A stretch of 64,000 nucleotides of DNA from Skermanella sp. TT6 (lineage in GTDB: Bacteria; Pseudomonadota; Alphaproteobacteria; Azospirillales; Azospirillaceae), in NCBI RefSeq assembly GCF_016653635.2, contig NZ_CP067420.1, positions 1 through 64,000 of the forward strand, written 5' to 3'. Of the stretch, positions 1 through 12,141 are shown piece after piece; within the stretch, counting starts at the first letter, position 1, and each line of letters starts with the position of its first letter. Position numbers and translations under genes: made by a program. The notes under the pieces are model-generated. The model was given only the letters and a program-made list of their open reading frames with translations. It was not told the origin of the DNA and did not search any database.

Positions 1-1428
1 ATGTCGGTAGGCGGTTCGTTGGATCAGCAATGGGCGCGGGTGAGCGGCCGGCTCAAGGACGAGGTCGGTGAGACGGCGTATCGGAGCTGGCTGAAGCCGC
101 TCACCGTCAGCGAGCTGAAGGGCGGCGAGGTGCGCATCACCGTGCCGACCCGGTTCATGCGCGACTGGGTGCTGACCCATTATGCCGACCGGATCCGCGC
201 CCTGTGGTCCGGGGAGAACCCGCGCGTGCAGTCCGTGGACATCGTGGTGGCGCCCAGCCGGCTGGACGTCGGCGCCTCCGCCAACGACGACATGGGCCTG
301 CCCGGCGACATGGCGGGCGACCTGTCCGCCCCGATTCCCTCCGACGAGGTGGAGGAGGAGCGTCCCACCTCCGGCGCCCAGCTCGGGCTGGACGGCCGCG
401 ACGAGCATTTCGCCCACCTGGACCCGCGCTTCACCTTCGAGAACTTCGTCGTCGGCAAGCCGAACGAGCTGGCCCACGCCGCCGCCCGGCGCGTCACCGA
501 CGCCGCGACCGTCACCTTCAACCCGCTGTTCCTCTACGGCGGGGTCGGGCTGGGCAAGACCCACCTGATGCACGCCATCGCCTGGCAGATCCGCAAGAAG
601 GACCCCAACCGCCGGGTTCTGTACCTGTCGGCCGAGAAGTTCATGTACCAGTTCATCCGGGCGCTCCGCTTCAAGGACACCATGGCCTTCAAGGAGCAGT
701 TCCGGTCGGTGGACGTGCTGATGATCGACGACGTACAGTTCATCAGCGGCAAGGACAGCACCCAGGAGGAGTTCTTCCACACCTTCAACGCCCTGGTCGA
801 CCAGAACCGCCAGGTCGTGATCTCGGCCGACAAGTCGCCGTCCGACCTGGAAGGGATGGAGGAGCGGCTCCGCTCCCGCCTGGGCTGGGGGCTGGTCGCG
901 GACATACACCCGACCACCTACGAGCTCCGGCTCGGCATCCTCCAGGCCAAGGCCGAGTCGATGAACGTCCAGATCAACTCCAAGGTCCTGGAGTTCCTGG
1001 CCCACAAGATCACCTCCAACGTCCGCGAGCTGGAAGGCGCCCTGAACCGCATCGTCGCCCACGCCGAGCTGGTCGGCCGGGCCATCACGCTGGAATCGAC
1101 CCAGGAGGTCCTGCACGACCTGCTTCGGGCCAACGACCGCCGCGTGACCATCGACGAGATCCAGAAGAAGGTGGCGGAGCACTACAACATCCGCCTCGCC
1201 GACATGCATTCCGCCCGGCGCGCCCGCGCCGTCGCCCGGCCCCGGCAGGTCGCCATGTACCTGGCCAAGCAGCTCACCGCCCGCTCCCTGCCGGAGATCG
1301 GCCGCAAGTTCGGCGGCCGCGACCACACCACCGTGATGCACGCCGTCCGCAAGGTGGAGGAGCTGAGGACCTCCGACCAGAGCTTCGCCGAGGACGTCGA
1401 GCTGCTGCGCCGCATGCTGGAGGGCTGA
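1..1428 (+). CDS. dnaA: Chromosomal replication initiator protein DnaA
   Basis: DnaA binds DnaA boxes at the origin, melts DNA in its ATP form and loads the helicase. The 475-residue protein has the full domain order: an N-terminal helicase-interaction domain (about 1-90), an acidic linker (about 90-135), an AAA+ core with Walker [10 protein letters not shown] near residue 180 and Walker [10 protein letters not shown] near 240, and a C-terminal DNA-binding domain with the signature [10 protein letters not shown] near 440. The ATG is the first base of the window, so its promoter and any upstream boxes are outside. It heads the classic dnaA-dnaN-recF-gyrB order. Length and motifs are normal. 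Confidence 0.98.
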   Translation: MSVGGSLDQQWARVSGRLKDEVGETAYRSWLKPLTVSELKGGEVRITVPTRFMRDWVLTHYADRIRALWSGENPRVQSVDIVVAPSRLDVGASANDDMGLPGDMAGDLSAPIPSDEVEEERPTSGAQLGLDGRDEHFAHLDPRFTFENFVVGKPNELAHAAARRVTDAATVTFNPLFLYGGVGLGKTHLMHAIAWQIRKKDPNRRVLYLSAEKFMYQFIRALRFKDTMAFKEQFRSVDVLMIDDVQFISGKDSTQEEFFHTFNALVDQNRQVVISADKSPSDLEGMEERLRSRLGWGLVADIHPTTYELRLGILQAKAESMNVQINSKVLEFLAHKITSNVRELEGALNRIVAHAELVGRAITLESTQEVLHDLLRANDRRVTIDEIQKKVAEHYNIRLADMHSARRARAVARPRQVAMYLAKQLTARSLPEIGRKFGGRDHTTVMHAVRKVEELRTSDQSFAEDVELLRRMLEG

Positions 1429-1488
1429 GCGGCCCTGGCGACCGTTCCGGCATGCCGCTTCAGGCCGGCGGATCGCGTTCGGAATCCG

Positions 1489-1516
1489 TTAGCTTTTCGC
1501 ATGCGTGTGCTATAGT
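1489..1516 (+). promoter_or_regulatory. Possible promoter of dnaN
   Basis: In the 180-base dnaA-dnaN gap, TTAGCT (1489-1494) and TATAGT (1511-1516) are separated by 16 bases and would start transcription about 85 bases before the dnaN ATG. The -10 is close to consensus and the -35 is weak. This is inferred from motif and position only. Confidence 0.35.
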
Positions 1517-1608
1517 CGCCGCCCGCTTCGCGGTATCCGACGGGGTGCGCGCGGCAGCGGCCACACCTGTCGGAACCGGCTAAAGCCCCTCGAGACCAGC
1601 GGATCAGC

Positions 1609-2739
1609 ATGAAAATCACGATCGAACGCGCCGCCCTCCTCCGCTCCCTCGGGCATGTTCAAAGCGTGGTGGAACGCCGGAACACGATCCCCATCCTGTC
1701 CAACGTCATGCTGAAGGCCGAGAACGGCGAACTGGCCCTGACCGCGACCGACATGGACCTGGAGATCGTCGAATCCGTCCCCGCCGACATCGCCCAGCCG
1801 GGATCGACCACGGCGCCGGCCCACACCCTGTACGACATCGTCCGCAAGCTGCCCGACGGCAGCCAGGTGGAGCTGGACAGCTACGGCGACAACGGGCTGC
1901 TGACGCTTCGGTCGGGCCGCTCCAACTTCAAGCTGGGCTGCCTGCCGGTCGAGGACTTCCCCCAGATGTCCGGCGGCGACATGGCGCACCGCTTCAGCCT
2001 CGCCGCGTCGGACCTGCGGAACTTGGTGGACCGCACCCGCTTCGCGATCTCCACGGAGGAGACCCGCTACTATCTCAACGGCATCTACCTGCACGCCACC
2101 AAGTCGCGCGCCGGCGAGGCGGAGATGCCGGTGCTGCGCGCGGTCGCGACCGACGGCCACCGGCTGGCCCGGGTCGAGATCCCGCTGCCCGACGGGGCGG
2201 CCGGCATTCCCGGCGTGATCGTGCCGCGCAAGACCGTGCTGGAGATCCGCAAGCTGATCGACGAGGCGGCCGACCGGATCGAGGTCAGCCTGTCCGAGAC
2301 CAAGGTCCGCTTCGGCTTCGACGCCGTGACGGTGACCTCGAAGCTGATCGACGGCACCTTCCCCGACTACGAGCGGGTGATCCCGACCGGAAACGACAAG
2401 GTGCTGGAGGTGGACAGCCGGGTCTTCGCCAGCGCGGTGGACCGGGTCGCGACCATCTCGACCGAGAAGAGCCGGGCGGTCAAGCTGAGCATCGACCGGG
2501 GCAACCTGACCCTGTCGGCGACCAGCCCCGAGGCCGGCAGCGCCACCGAGGAGCTGGAGGTCAGTTATGACAGCTCCCCCCTCGAAATCGGTTTCAACTC
2601 TCGCTATCTATTGGACATCACTCAGCAGATCGAGGGTGAGGGCGCCCGGTTCACCATGGCCGACGCCGCGTCGCCCACGATCGTCCGGGATGTGGCCGAC
2701 AGTTCGGCCCTGTATGTTCTGATGCCGATGCGCGTTTGA
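1609..2739 (+). CDS. dnaN: DNA polymerase III subunit beta (sliding clamp)
   Basis: This is the ring-shaped processivity clamp of the replicative polymerase. The 376-residue protein has the normal family length and begins MKITIERAALLRSLGHVQ. It ends with the typical clamp C-terminus SSALYVLMPMRV, which lines the partner-binding pocket. The triplicated clamp fold is consistent across the sequence, including the conserved TRFAISTEETRYYLNGIYL stretch near residue 145. It follows dnaA by 180 bases and sits just upstream of recF. An ATG start and uniform codon use support the call. Confidence 0.98.
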   Translation: MKITIERAALLRSLGHVQSVVERRNTIPILSNVMLKAENGELALTATDMDLEIVESVPADIAQPGSTTAPAHTLYDIVRKLPDGSQVELDSYGDNGLLTLRSGRSNFKLGCLPVEDFPQMSGGDMAHRFSLAASDLRNLVDRTRFAISTEETRYYLNGIYLHATKSRAGEAEMPVLRAVATDGHRLARVEIPLPDGAAGIPGVIVPRKTVLEIRKLIDEAADRIEVSLSETKVRFGFDAVTVTSKLIDGTFPDYERVIPTGNDKVLEVDSRVFASAVDRVATISTEKSRAVKLSIDRGNLTLSATSPEAGSATEELEVSYDSSPLEIGFNSRYLLDITQQIEGEGARFTMADAASPTIVRDVADSSALYVLMPMRV

Positions 2740-2807
2740 CGCGCGGCCGTGCGGGAAGCGCGGCCCTCGCGGCGTGGCCGGGCAGGGGTCCGGGCGCCGC
2801 CGCGGGT

Positions 2808-4016
2808 ATGGCCGGAGTTCCGATGCCGCCAGTTGCGATGCCGCCAGCCCCGATAGCCCTCCGCGATGCGCCAGCCCCCCGGCTGGCGGTCACCCGCCTG
2901 ACCCTGACGCAGTTCCGCTGCTACGACGGCGCGCGTCTCGACGCCGACGCGCGCCCCGTCGTGCTGACGGGGCCGAACGGCGCCGGCAAGACCAACCTGC
3001 TGGAAGCCGTCAGCTTCCTGTCGCCCGGCCGCGGCCTGCGCCGCGCCCGCCTGGCCGACGTGGAGCGGATCGGCGCGCCGGAAGGCAGCGGCTGGGCGGT
3101 CGCGGCGCGGGTCGCGACCCCGTTCGGCCCGGTCGACATCGGCACCGGCCGCGACGGCGCCGCCGACGGGCAGTCGGAGCGCCGCCTCGTCCGGATCGAC
3201 GGCCACCCCGTGCGCGGCCAGGTGGCTCTCGCCGAGCATGTGGCGCTGACCTGGCTGACGCCCCAGATGGACCGGCTGTTCGTCGAGGGGGCGAGCGGCC
3301 GGCGCCGTTTCCTGGACCGGCTCGTGTTCGGCTTCGACCCGGCCCATGCCGGGCGGCTCAGCCGCTACGAGCACGCGCTGCGCGAACGGAGCCGGCTGCT
3401 GCGCGACGGGCGCGGCGACGACTCCTGGCTGTCCGCGCTGGAGGACGAGATGGCGACCTCCGGCGTCGCGGTCGCCGCCGCCCGGCGCGACATGGTGGCG
3501 CGGCTCCAGCAGGCGTGCGAGCAGGCGACCGGCCCGTTCCCCCGCGCCGACCTCTCGGTTTCCGGCACGGTGGAGGACTGGCTGGCCGACCAGCCGGCGC
3601 TGGCGGCCGAGGACGCGCTGCGCCGCCGGCTCTCCGAGTCCCGCCGCCACGACGGTTCCGGGAGCGCGGGGGAGGGCGGCACCGCGGGTCCCCACCGCAG
3701 CGACCTCGCGGTCCGCCACCGCGGCAAGGACATGCCGGCCGAGTTCTGCTCGACCGGCGAGCAGAAGGCCCTGCTGATCGCCATCGTCCTGGCCAACGCC
3801 CGGCTGATGGCGGCCGAGCGCGGCCAGCCGCCCCTGATGCTGCTGGACGAGGTGGCGGCCCACCTGGACGCCGACCGGCGCAGCGCCCTGTTCGCAGAGA
3901 TCCTGGACCTCGGCGCCCAGGCCTGGCTGACCGGCACCGACGCCGGCATCTTCGCCGAGCTGGGCGACCGGGCCGGCTTCTTCCGCGTGGAGGACGCCCA
4001 TGTGCATCCGGCCTAG
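2808..4016 (+). CDS. recF: DNA replication/repair protein RecF
   Basis: RecF is an SMC-like ATPase that helps load RecA on gapped DNA. After a Pro/Ala/Met-rich leader, the conserved N-terminus LTLTQFRCYDGARL is followed by Walker A GPNGAGKTNLLEA. Near the C-terminus are the signature STGEQKALLIAIVLA and Walker B PLMLLDEVAAHLD. The frame is open back to a TTG at 2736 that overlaps the dnaN stop, but the extra 24 codons are low complexity, so the ATG at 2808 is chosen (402 residues). ATGs at 2823 and 2838 are also possible. No clear ribosome site decides between them. Confidence 0.93.
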   Translation: MAGVPMPPVAMPPAPIALRDAPAPRLAVTRLTLTQFRCYDGARLDADARPVVLTGPNGAGKTNLLEAVSFLSPGRGLRRARLADVERIGAPEGSGWAVAARVATPFGPVDIGTGRDGAADGQSERRLVRIDGHPVRGQVALAEHVALTWLTPQMDRLFVEGASGRRRFLDRLVFGFDPAHAGRLSRYEHALRERSRLLRDGRGDDSWLSALEDEMATSGVAVAAARRDMVARLQQACEQATGPFPRADLSVSGTVEDWLADQPALAAEDALRRRLSESRRHDGSGSAGEGGTAGPHRSDLAVRHRGKDMPAEFCSTGEQKALLIAIVLANARLMAAERGQPPLMLLDEVAAHLDADRRSALFAEILDLGAQAWLTGTDAGIFAELGDRAGFFRVEDAHVHPA

Positions 4017-4043
4017 CGGGAAGCCGCCGCAATTCTCCGCCGT

Positions 4044-4057
4044 GGGGATTAATCCCC
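4044..4057. promoter_or_regulatory. Perfect 14-bp palindrome upstream of gyrB
   Basis: GGGGATTAATCCCC lies 36 bases before the gyrB ATG, in the 76-base recF-gyrB gap. It is a perfect dyad with an AT centre in GC-rich DNA, which fits a regulator binding site. The -10-like GATAGT (about 4078-4083) lies so close to the ATG that the gyrB leader would be very short. No Shine-Dalgarno sequence is seen before this ATG. The function is inferred. Confidence 0.4.
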
Positions 4058-4083
4058 CGGCATGTACCCCGAAACTCTGATAG

Positions 4084-6579
<2,496 letters not shown>

Positions 6580-6610
6580 GGTTTGTGTTGTCTGTTTTCC
6601 GGGCCGGATC

Positions 6611-6624
6611 TTGATGCGGATCAA
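6611..6624. promoter_or_regulatory. FNR/FixK-type box upstream of copper cluster
   Basis: TTGATGCGGATCAA matches the FNR/FixK/Anr consensus TTGAT-N4-ATCAA perfectly. A -10-like TACACT is at 6646-6651. If transcription starts near 6659, the box centre (6617.5) is at -41.5, the classic class II activator position. It lies between gyrB and the first gene of the copper cluster (6707), so low-oxygen induction of that cluster is inferred. No promoter data are available. Confidence 0.7.
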
Positions 6625-6706
6625 GGTCCGCGGCTGAACATCGCGTACACTCGGGACGAGGCTGCGGAAAGCCCGAATTCCGGAGACGCTGGCGAGACCT
6701 TCGAGG

Positions 6707-7108
6707 ATGCGAAACGGTATCGGCAAGATCGCGAGGACCGTGGTGGCGTGCCTGCTCCTGCTGGCGCTGCCCGGGGCCGCGTTCGTGTCGGACGCCGCGC
6801 TCGCCCATCACCTCCGGCACGGCTGCGACCATGTCGCCGACCAATCCGCCGGACCGGAAGGCCATCTCGCCGGACCCGCGACAACCCTCGCGTCCGGTAT
6901 GGACGGGGGTGACTGCGCCGGCAGGGGAGATGCCGGCCTCAAATGCCGCATCGGCCTCCAGTGCATGACGGTGACCGGCGGTCTTCCCGCTTCCTTCGTC
7001 CTGCCGCTGATCGGCCCGCCCGCCGGGTCGGAGCTGCCGCCGGCCGCCGCATTGCTGGATGGCATAGATCCGGCTCCCGTCCTTCATCCTCCCAGACCGC
7101 TCGCCTGA
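6707..7108 (+). CDS. Small secreted protein of unknown function, copper cluster
   Basis: I do not recognise a family for this 133-residue protein. It begins with a basic N-terminus and a hydrophobic stretch (VVACLLLLALPGAAFVSDAALA, about residues 11-32) that looks like a signal peptide, so it is probably periplasmic. The mature part has His residues just after the signal (HHLRHGCDH) and Cys at CAGRG, KCRIG and QCMTV, which could bind metal. It is the first gene after the FNR-type box and precedes a Met-rich Spy-like protein, a DUF411 protein and a copper ATPase. A metal-related role is inferred from position. Confidence 0.6.
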   Translation: MRNGIGKIARTVVACLLLLALPGAAFVSDAALAHHLRHGCDHVADQSAGPEGHLAGPATTLASGMDGGDCAGRGDAGLKCRIGLQCMTVTGGLPASFVLPLIGPPAGSELPPAAALLDGIDPAPVLHPPRPLA

Positions 7109-7221
7109 TCGGCCCGGAACGCCGGCTTGCCCGGCGGCGGGAGTCGAACCCGGCTTGCCCGTCGCTCCGCCGTCCCTTCGCGCCCCGTCGCGGAGACGGC
7201 ATGGATCTCCAGGAGGAAATG

Positions 7222-7941
7222 ATGAAGACCTTTACCCGCATGACTCTCCCCGCCTTCGTTCTGCTGGCCTCGGCGGCCCTCGCCCAGGCCCAGCCGCAAC
7301 CCCGGCCCCCGGGGGATGACCACCAAGCCCACCATCCCGCCGGCCAGACCGCGCAGGCGCAGCCCGCCCCCGATCCGGCGCCGCAGCCGGGCGCCGGCAT
7401 GGGAATGCCGGGCATGGGCGGCCAGCGGATGCCGATGCAGGGCATGTCCATGGGCGGCCATCAGGGCGGCATGATGGGCCAAGGCGGCATGATGACGGGC
7501 TGCCCGATGATGCGCTCCGGCCAGGGCGGCAGTTCCGCAGGCATGCCCATGATGCAGGGGATGGGCCAGGGCGGCATGGGCCAGGGCGGCATGGGTGGCG
7601 GCATGGGCATGCCCTTCGAGCATGTCGAGGGCCGCGTCGCCTTCCTGAAGGCCGAGATCGGCATCACCGACGCGCAGCAGAATGTCTGGAACGACTTCGC
7701 CGACGCGATGCGCCGGAACGCGGAGACCCATCGGACCATGCACCGGCAGATGATGAGCCTGGAAGCCGCCGCCTCTTCGGATTGGCAGGAGCGTCTCGGG
7801 CGGCGCGCCCGGATCATGACGGCCCGCGCCGAGGCGATGAGCGCGCTGAACGCCGCCGCCGGCCCCCTGTTCGCCGCCCTGTCCGAGGATCAGCGGGAAA
7901 AGGCCGAGAGGTTGCTTTCCGGCCCCATGGGCATGATGTGA
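7222..7941 (+). CDS. Met-rich Spy/CpxP-like periplasmic protein
   Basis: The protein has 239 residues, with a signal peptide (residues 1-20, cut after AQA) and then a Pro/His/Gln-rich part. From about 45 to 130 there is a striking Gly/Met-rich segment with many GMGM, MPMQGM and GGMMGQ units and one CPMM. The C-terminal 105 residues are helical and carry the LTxxQ-type features of Spy/CpxP chaperones (RVAFLKAEIGITDAQQNVWNDF, and near the end FAALSEDQREKAERLL). Met-rich stretches typically bind Cu(I). AGGAGG at 7211-7216 serves ATG 7222 best, and ATG 7219 is adjacent. The role is probably periplasmic copper buffering or stress sensing; this is inferred from composition and the ATPase downstream. 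Confidence 0.8.
   Translation: MKTFTRMTLPAFVLLASAALAQAQPQPRPPGDDHQAHHPAGQTAQAQPAPDPAPQPGAGMGMPGMGGQRMPMQGMSMGGHQGGMMGQGGMMTGCPMMRSGQGGSSAGMPMMQGMGQGGMGQGGMGGGMGMPFEHVEGRVAFLKAEIGITDAQQNVWNDFADAMRRNAETHRTMHRQMMSLEAAASSDWQERLGRRARIMTARAEAMSALNAAAGPLFAALSEDQREKAERLLSGPMGMM
7561..7590 (+). repeat. 15-bp in-frame tandem repeat, two copies
   Basis: Two identical 15-base units (7561-7575 and 7576-7590), each encoding MGQGG, are followed by a diverged copy. They lie in the Met/Gly-rich part of the Spy-like gene. This shows how the metal-binding segment can lengthen by slippage or unequal exchange. Confidence 0.85.
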
Positions 7942-7987
7942 GTGGGGCGGTTCCCGCCGCCTGGAACCGATCCGCCGAAAACCCTCG

Positions 7988-8016
7988 GGGGCGCCCGCAT
8001 GCGGTGCGGGCGCCCC
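7988..8016 (+). promoter_or_regulatory. Strong hairpin between Spy-like and DUF411 genes
   Basis: A perfect 12-bp GC stem (arms 7988-7999 and 8005-8016) with a 5-base loop ends just before the ribosome site GGGAGG (8022-8027) of the DUF411 gene. There is no T-run, so it is more likely an mRNA-stability, processing or attenuation element within a polycistronic message than a full terminator. Confidence 0.7.
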
Positions 8017-8031
8017 GCTCCGGGAGGTATC

Positions 8032-8505
8032 ATGAAGACCAGCAAGACCCTGCTCGCCGCCCTGACCGGCGCCCTCGCGATCGGTGCCGCCGCCTTCGCC
8101 CCCGTCATGCCCGCCCATGCCGACCCGGCCGCCGCCGGCCAGGAGGTGGAAGTCTGGAAATCCCCCAGCTGCGGCTGCTGCGGCGGCTGGGTGAAGCACA
8201 TGCAGGCAGCCGGCTTCACCGTGAAGGTCCACGACATCGAGGACGTCCAGCCGGTCAAGACGGCCAGCGGCGTCCCCGACGCGCTCGGCTCCTGCCACAC
8301 CGCAAAGGTCGGCGGCTACGTGGTCGAGGGACATGTCCCGGCGACGGACGTCCTGCGCCTGCTCGCGGAGAAGCCGAAGGCGACGGGGCTGTCCGCACCC
8401 GGAATGCCGGCGGACGCGCCCGGCATGGATATGGGCACCGGCCAGCCCTACGACGTGATCCTGTTCGACGCCGGCGGCGGCGCCAAGGTCTACGCGCGGC
8501 ACTGA
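8032..8505 (+). CDS. DUF411 family periplasmic metal-binding protein
   Basis: The protein has 157 residues, with a signal peptide (MKTSKTLLAALTGALAIGAA through AHA, about 1-30) and then a DUF411 domain. The domain has the start VEVWKSPSCGCCGGWVKHM, a Cys-rich motif (CGCC) likely to bind copper, the central SCHTAKVGGYVVEGHVP with a conserved Cys and His pair, and ends with YDVILFD. The family is repeatedly found next to copper resistance genes. GGGAGGT five bases upstream fixes the ATG at 8032 although the frame is open earlier. It lies between the Met-rich protein and the copper ATPase. Copper chaperoning is inferred. Confidence 0.9.
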   Translation: MKTSKTLLAALTGALAIGAAAFAPVMPAHADPAAAGQEVEVWKSPSCGCCGGWVKHMQAAGFTVKVHDIEDVQPVKTASGVPDALGSCHTAKVGGYVVEGHVPATDVLRLLAEKPKATGLSAPGMPADAPGMDMGTGQPYDVILFDAGGGAKVYARH

Positions 8506-8554
8506 TCCCGGCCCGGCGGGCCGGCGATGACGCACAAGGAAACGGAGGACCGGC

Positions 8555-10921
<2,367 letters not shown>

Positions 10922-11135
10922 GAGTGCCGGACCACAGTTCCCATCTTCGCTAACCACCCCCCTTTCCGACGTCAGCCTATCGGCCGCCGCCCGCCGGGAA
11001 GCCCCCGCGCGGGCCGGCCTTCGACCGTGAGGGCGAACGCCGACATTATCCACCTGTGCATTTCGGCTCGCGCATGCTATCGCACCCGATACATTCAATT
11101 TAGCAAAATTGTTAAAGGTCAGGAGCCAAGGGCAT

Positions 11136-11151
11136 GTTGACATTTGTCAAC
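11136..11151. promoter_or_regulatory. Perfect inverted repeat before HicA-like/HTH pair
   Basis: GTTGACA-TT-TGTCAAC is a perfect 7+7 bp dyad. It contains a consensus -35 hexamer (TTGACA, 11137-11142) and lies in an AT-rich patch (about 11080-11150) just before the gene pair. Position and symmetry fit an autoregulatory operator for the HTH protein encoded downstream. A 16-codon ORF (11134-11184), behind AGGAG at 11121, also spans it and could be a leader. Confidence 0.6.
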
Positions 11152-11171
11152 GGGGCCGCTACATCAAGACT

Positions 11172-11417
11172 TTGGAATGGCTAGGCCGTGGCACACCAGC
11201 AGAGGTCGAGGAAGCCATCTCCCAGGCGGAAGCCCAGGGATGGGTTTTCCGCCCCCTTGGTCATTGGGGCAGGTTGTTCTGCGCCCACGCGGACAGGGAT
11301 GGTTGCCAGGTCGGGGTCAACGGCACTCCCAGGAATGCCGAAGCTCATGCCCGGCAGATAAGGCGCGCAGTGAAGCGGTGTCCCCACGGGAGGGAAGCAG
11401 ACGATGAAGACTTTTGA
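11172..11417 (+). CDS. HicA-like small protein, candidate toxin
   Basis: About 81 residues. A helix (TPAEVEEAISQAEAQGW) is followed by strands (VFRPLGHWGRLFCAH, GCQVGVNGTP) and a C-terminal helix (AEAHARQIRRAVKRC). This order resembles the HicA mRNA-interferase fold, with GHW (His31) where HicA has its GSH histidine. Similarity is by eye only. The start is uncertain: no in-frame ATG exists, TTG 11172 is chosen, and TTG 11109 is the frame limit. An ATG at 11177 is one frame off and would give MAR joined to GTPAEVEE if one C were absent, so a small indel is possible. The 3' end overlaps the next gene by 14 bases, as in toxin-antitoxin pairs. Confidence 0.65.
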   Translation: MEWLGRGTPAEVEEAISQAEAQGWVFRPLGHWGRLFCAHADRDGCQVGVNGTPRNAEAHARQIRRAVKRCPHGREADDEDF

Positions 11418-11937
11418 GTTCAGCATCATCGCTTCGGGCCTGGATCCTGAGGCCGACGATTTCGAGTCCCGCTTCTACGATGCCGGCTGCGACGACGCGA
11501 CGATCTCGTTTCAGAAGGGGCATATCATCCTGGATTTCGCCCGCGACGCGGAGTCCATCGATGAGGCCGTGTCTTCCGCAATCGAGGCCGTAAGTTCGAC
11601 CGGAGCCGCGGTGAACAGGGTCGAGCCGGATCCGCTGGTAAACCTGTCAGAGATCGCATCGCGTGTCGGGATGACGCGGCAAGCGATCACGCAATATTCC
11701 AAGGGGCAGAGGGGCAAGGATTTTCCGGCACCGGTCGTCAAGATCACGACTGACAGTCCGCTGTGGGACTGGCCCGATGTTGCCCTCTGGTTCTTTCGAC
11801 AGGGCAGGATCCCGAGGGATGCGGTAATCGAAGCCGAGGTCGTCAAGGCGGCGAACAGGATCCTGGAGTCCGAAGACAGGGACTTTTCCTCGGGCCTGAA
11901 GAAGAGGATTGCCGAACTCGAAAGCATCGCCCGGTAG
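11404..11937 (+). CDS. HTH DNA-binding protein, candidate antitoxin
   Basis: The protein has 177 residues. The N-terminal 70 (FEFSIIASGLDPEADDFES, then ATISFQKGHIILDFARDAES and a helix) form an alpha/beta unit. From about 80, LVNLSEIASRVGMTRQAITQ is a helix-turn-helix reminiscent of excisionase/MerR-like readers. The C-terminus is helical and charged. GGGAGGG at about 11388-11394 serves the ATG, which lies inside the end of the HicA-like gene, so the two are translationally coupled. As antitoxin and repressor it would bind the palindrome at 11136-11151. This role is inferred from arrangement. A plain transcription regulator is the alternative. Confidence 0.75.
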   Translation: MKTFEFSIIASGLDPEADDFESRFYDAGCDDATISFQKGHIILDFARDAESIDEAVSSAIEAVSSTGAAVNRVEPDPLVNLSEIASRVGMTRQAITQYSKGQRGKDFPAPVVKITTDSPLWDWPDVALWFFRQGRIPRDAVIEAEVVKAANRILESEDRDFSSGLKKRIAELESIAR

Positions 11938-12141
11938 CACGACAGGGATGCTGGCAGCGAATGCCGCTGCGCTTCGATCGAAAGCCCCGGGGCAGGCCGT
12001 TTGATCGCCCGGCCATCCCGTCGGCGCTCCCGCGCCCATCCGCCGCACCCTGCATGATCACGGCACGGAATCCCGCATCGGCCTGTTCCTCTCCGGTGAA
12101 CCCGCAGAGCATAGAACCGGGCATCGAACGCGAGGGCTGCC

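Noticed and set aside
11046-11054. DnaA-box-like TTATCCACC
   Set aside because: It is a single near-match (one mismatch) with no cluster of boxes or AT-rich unwinding element, so there is no support for an origin here.
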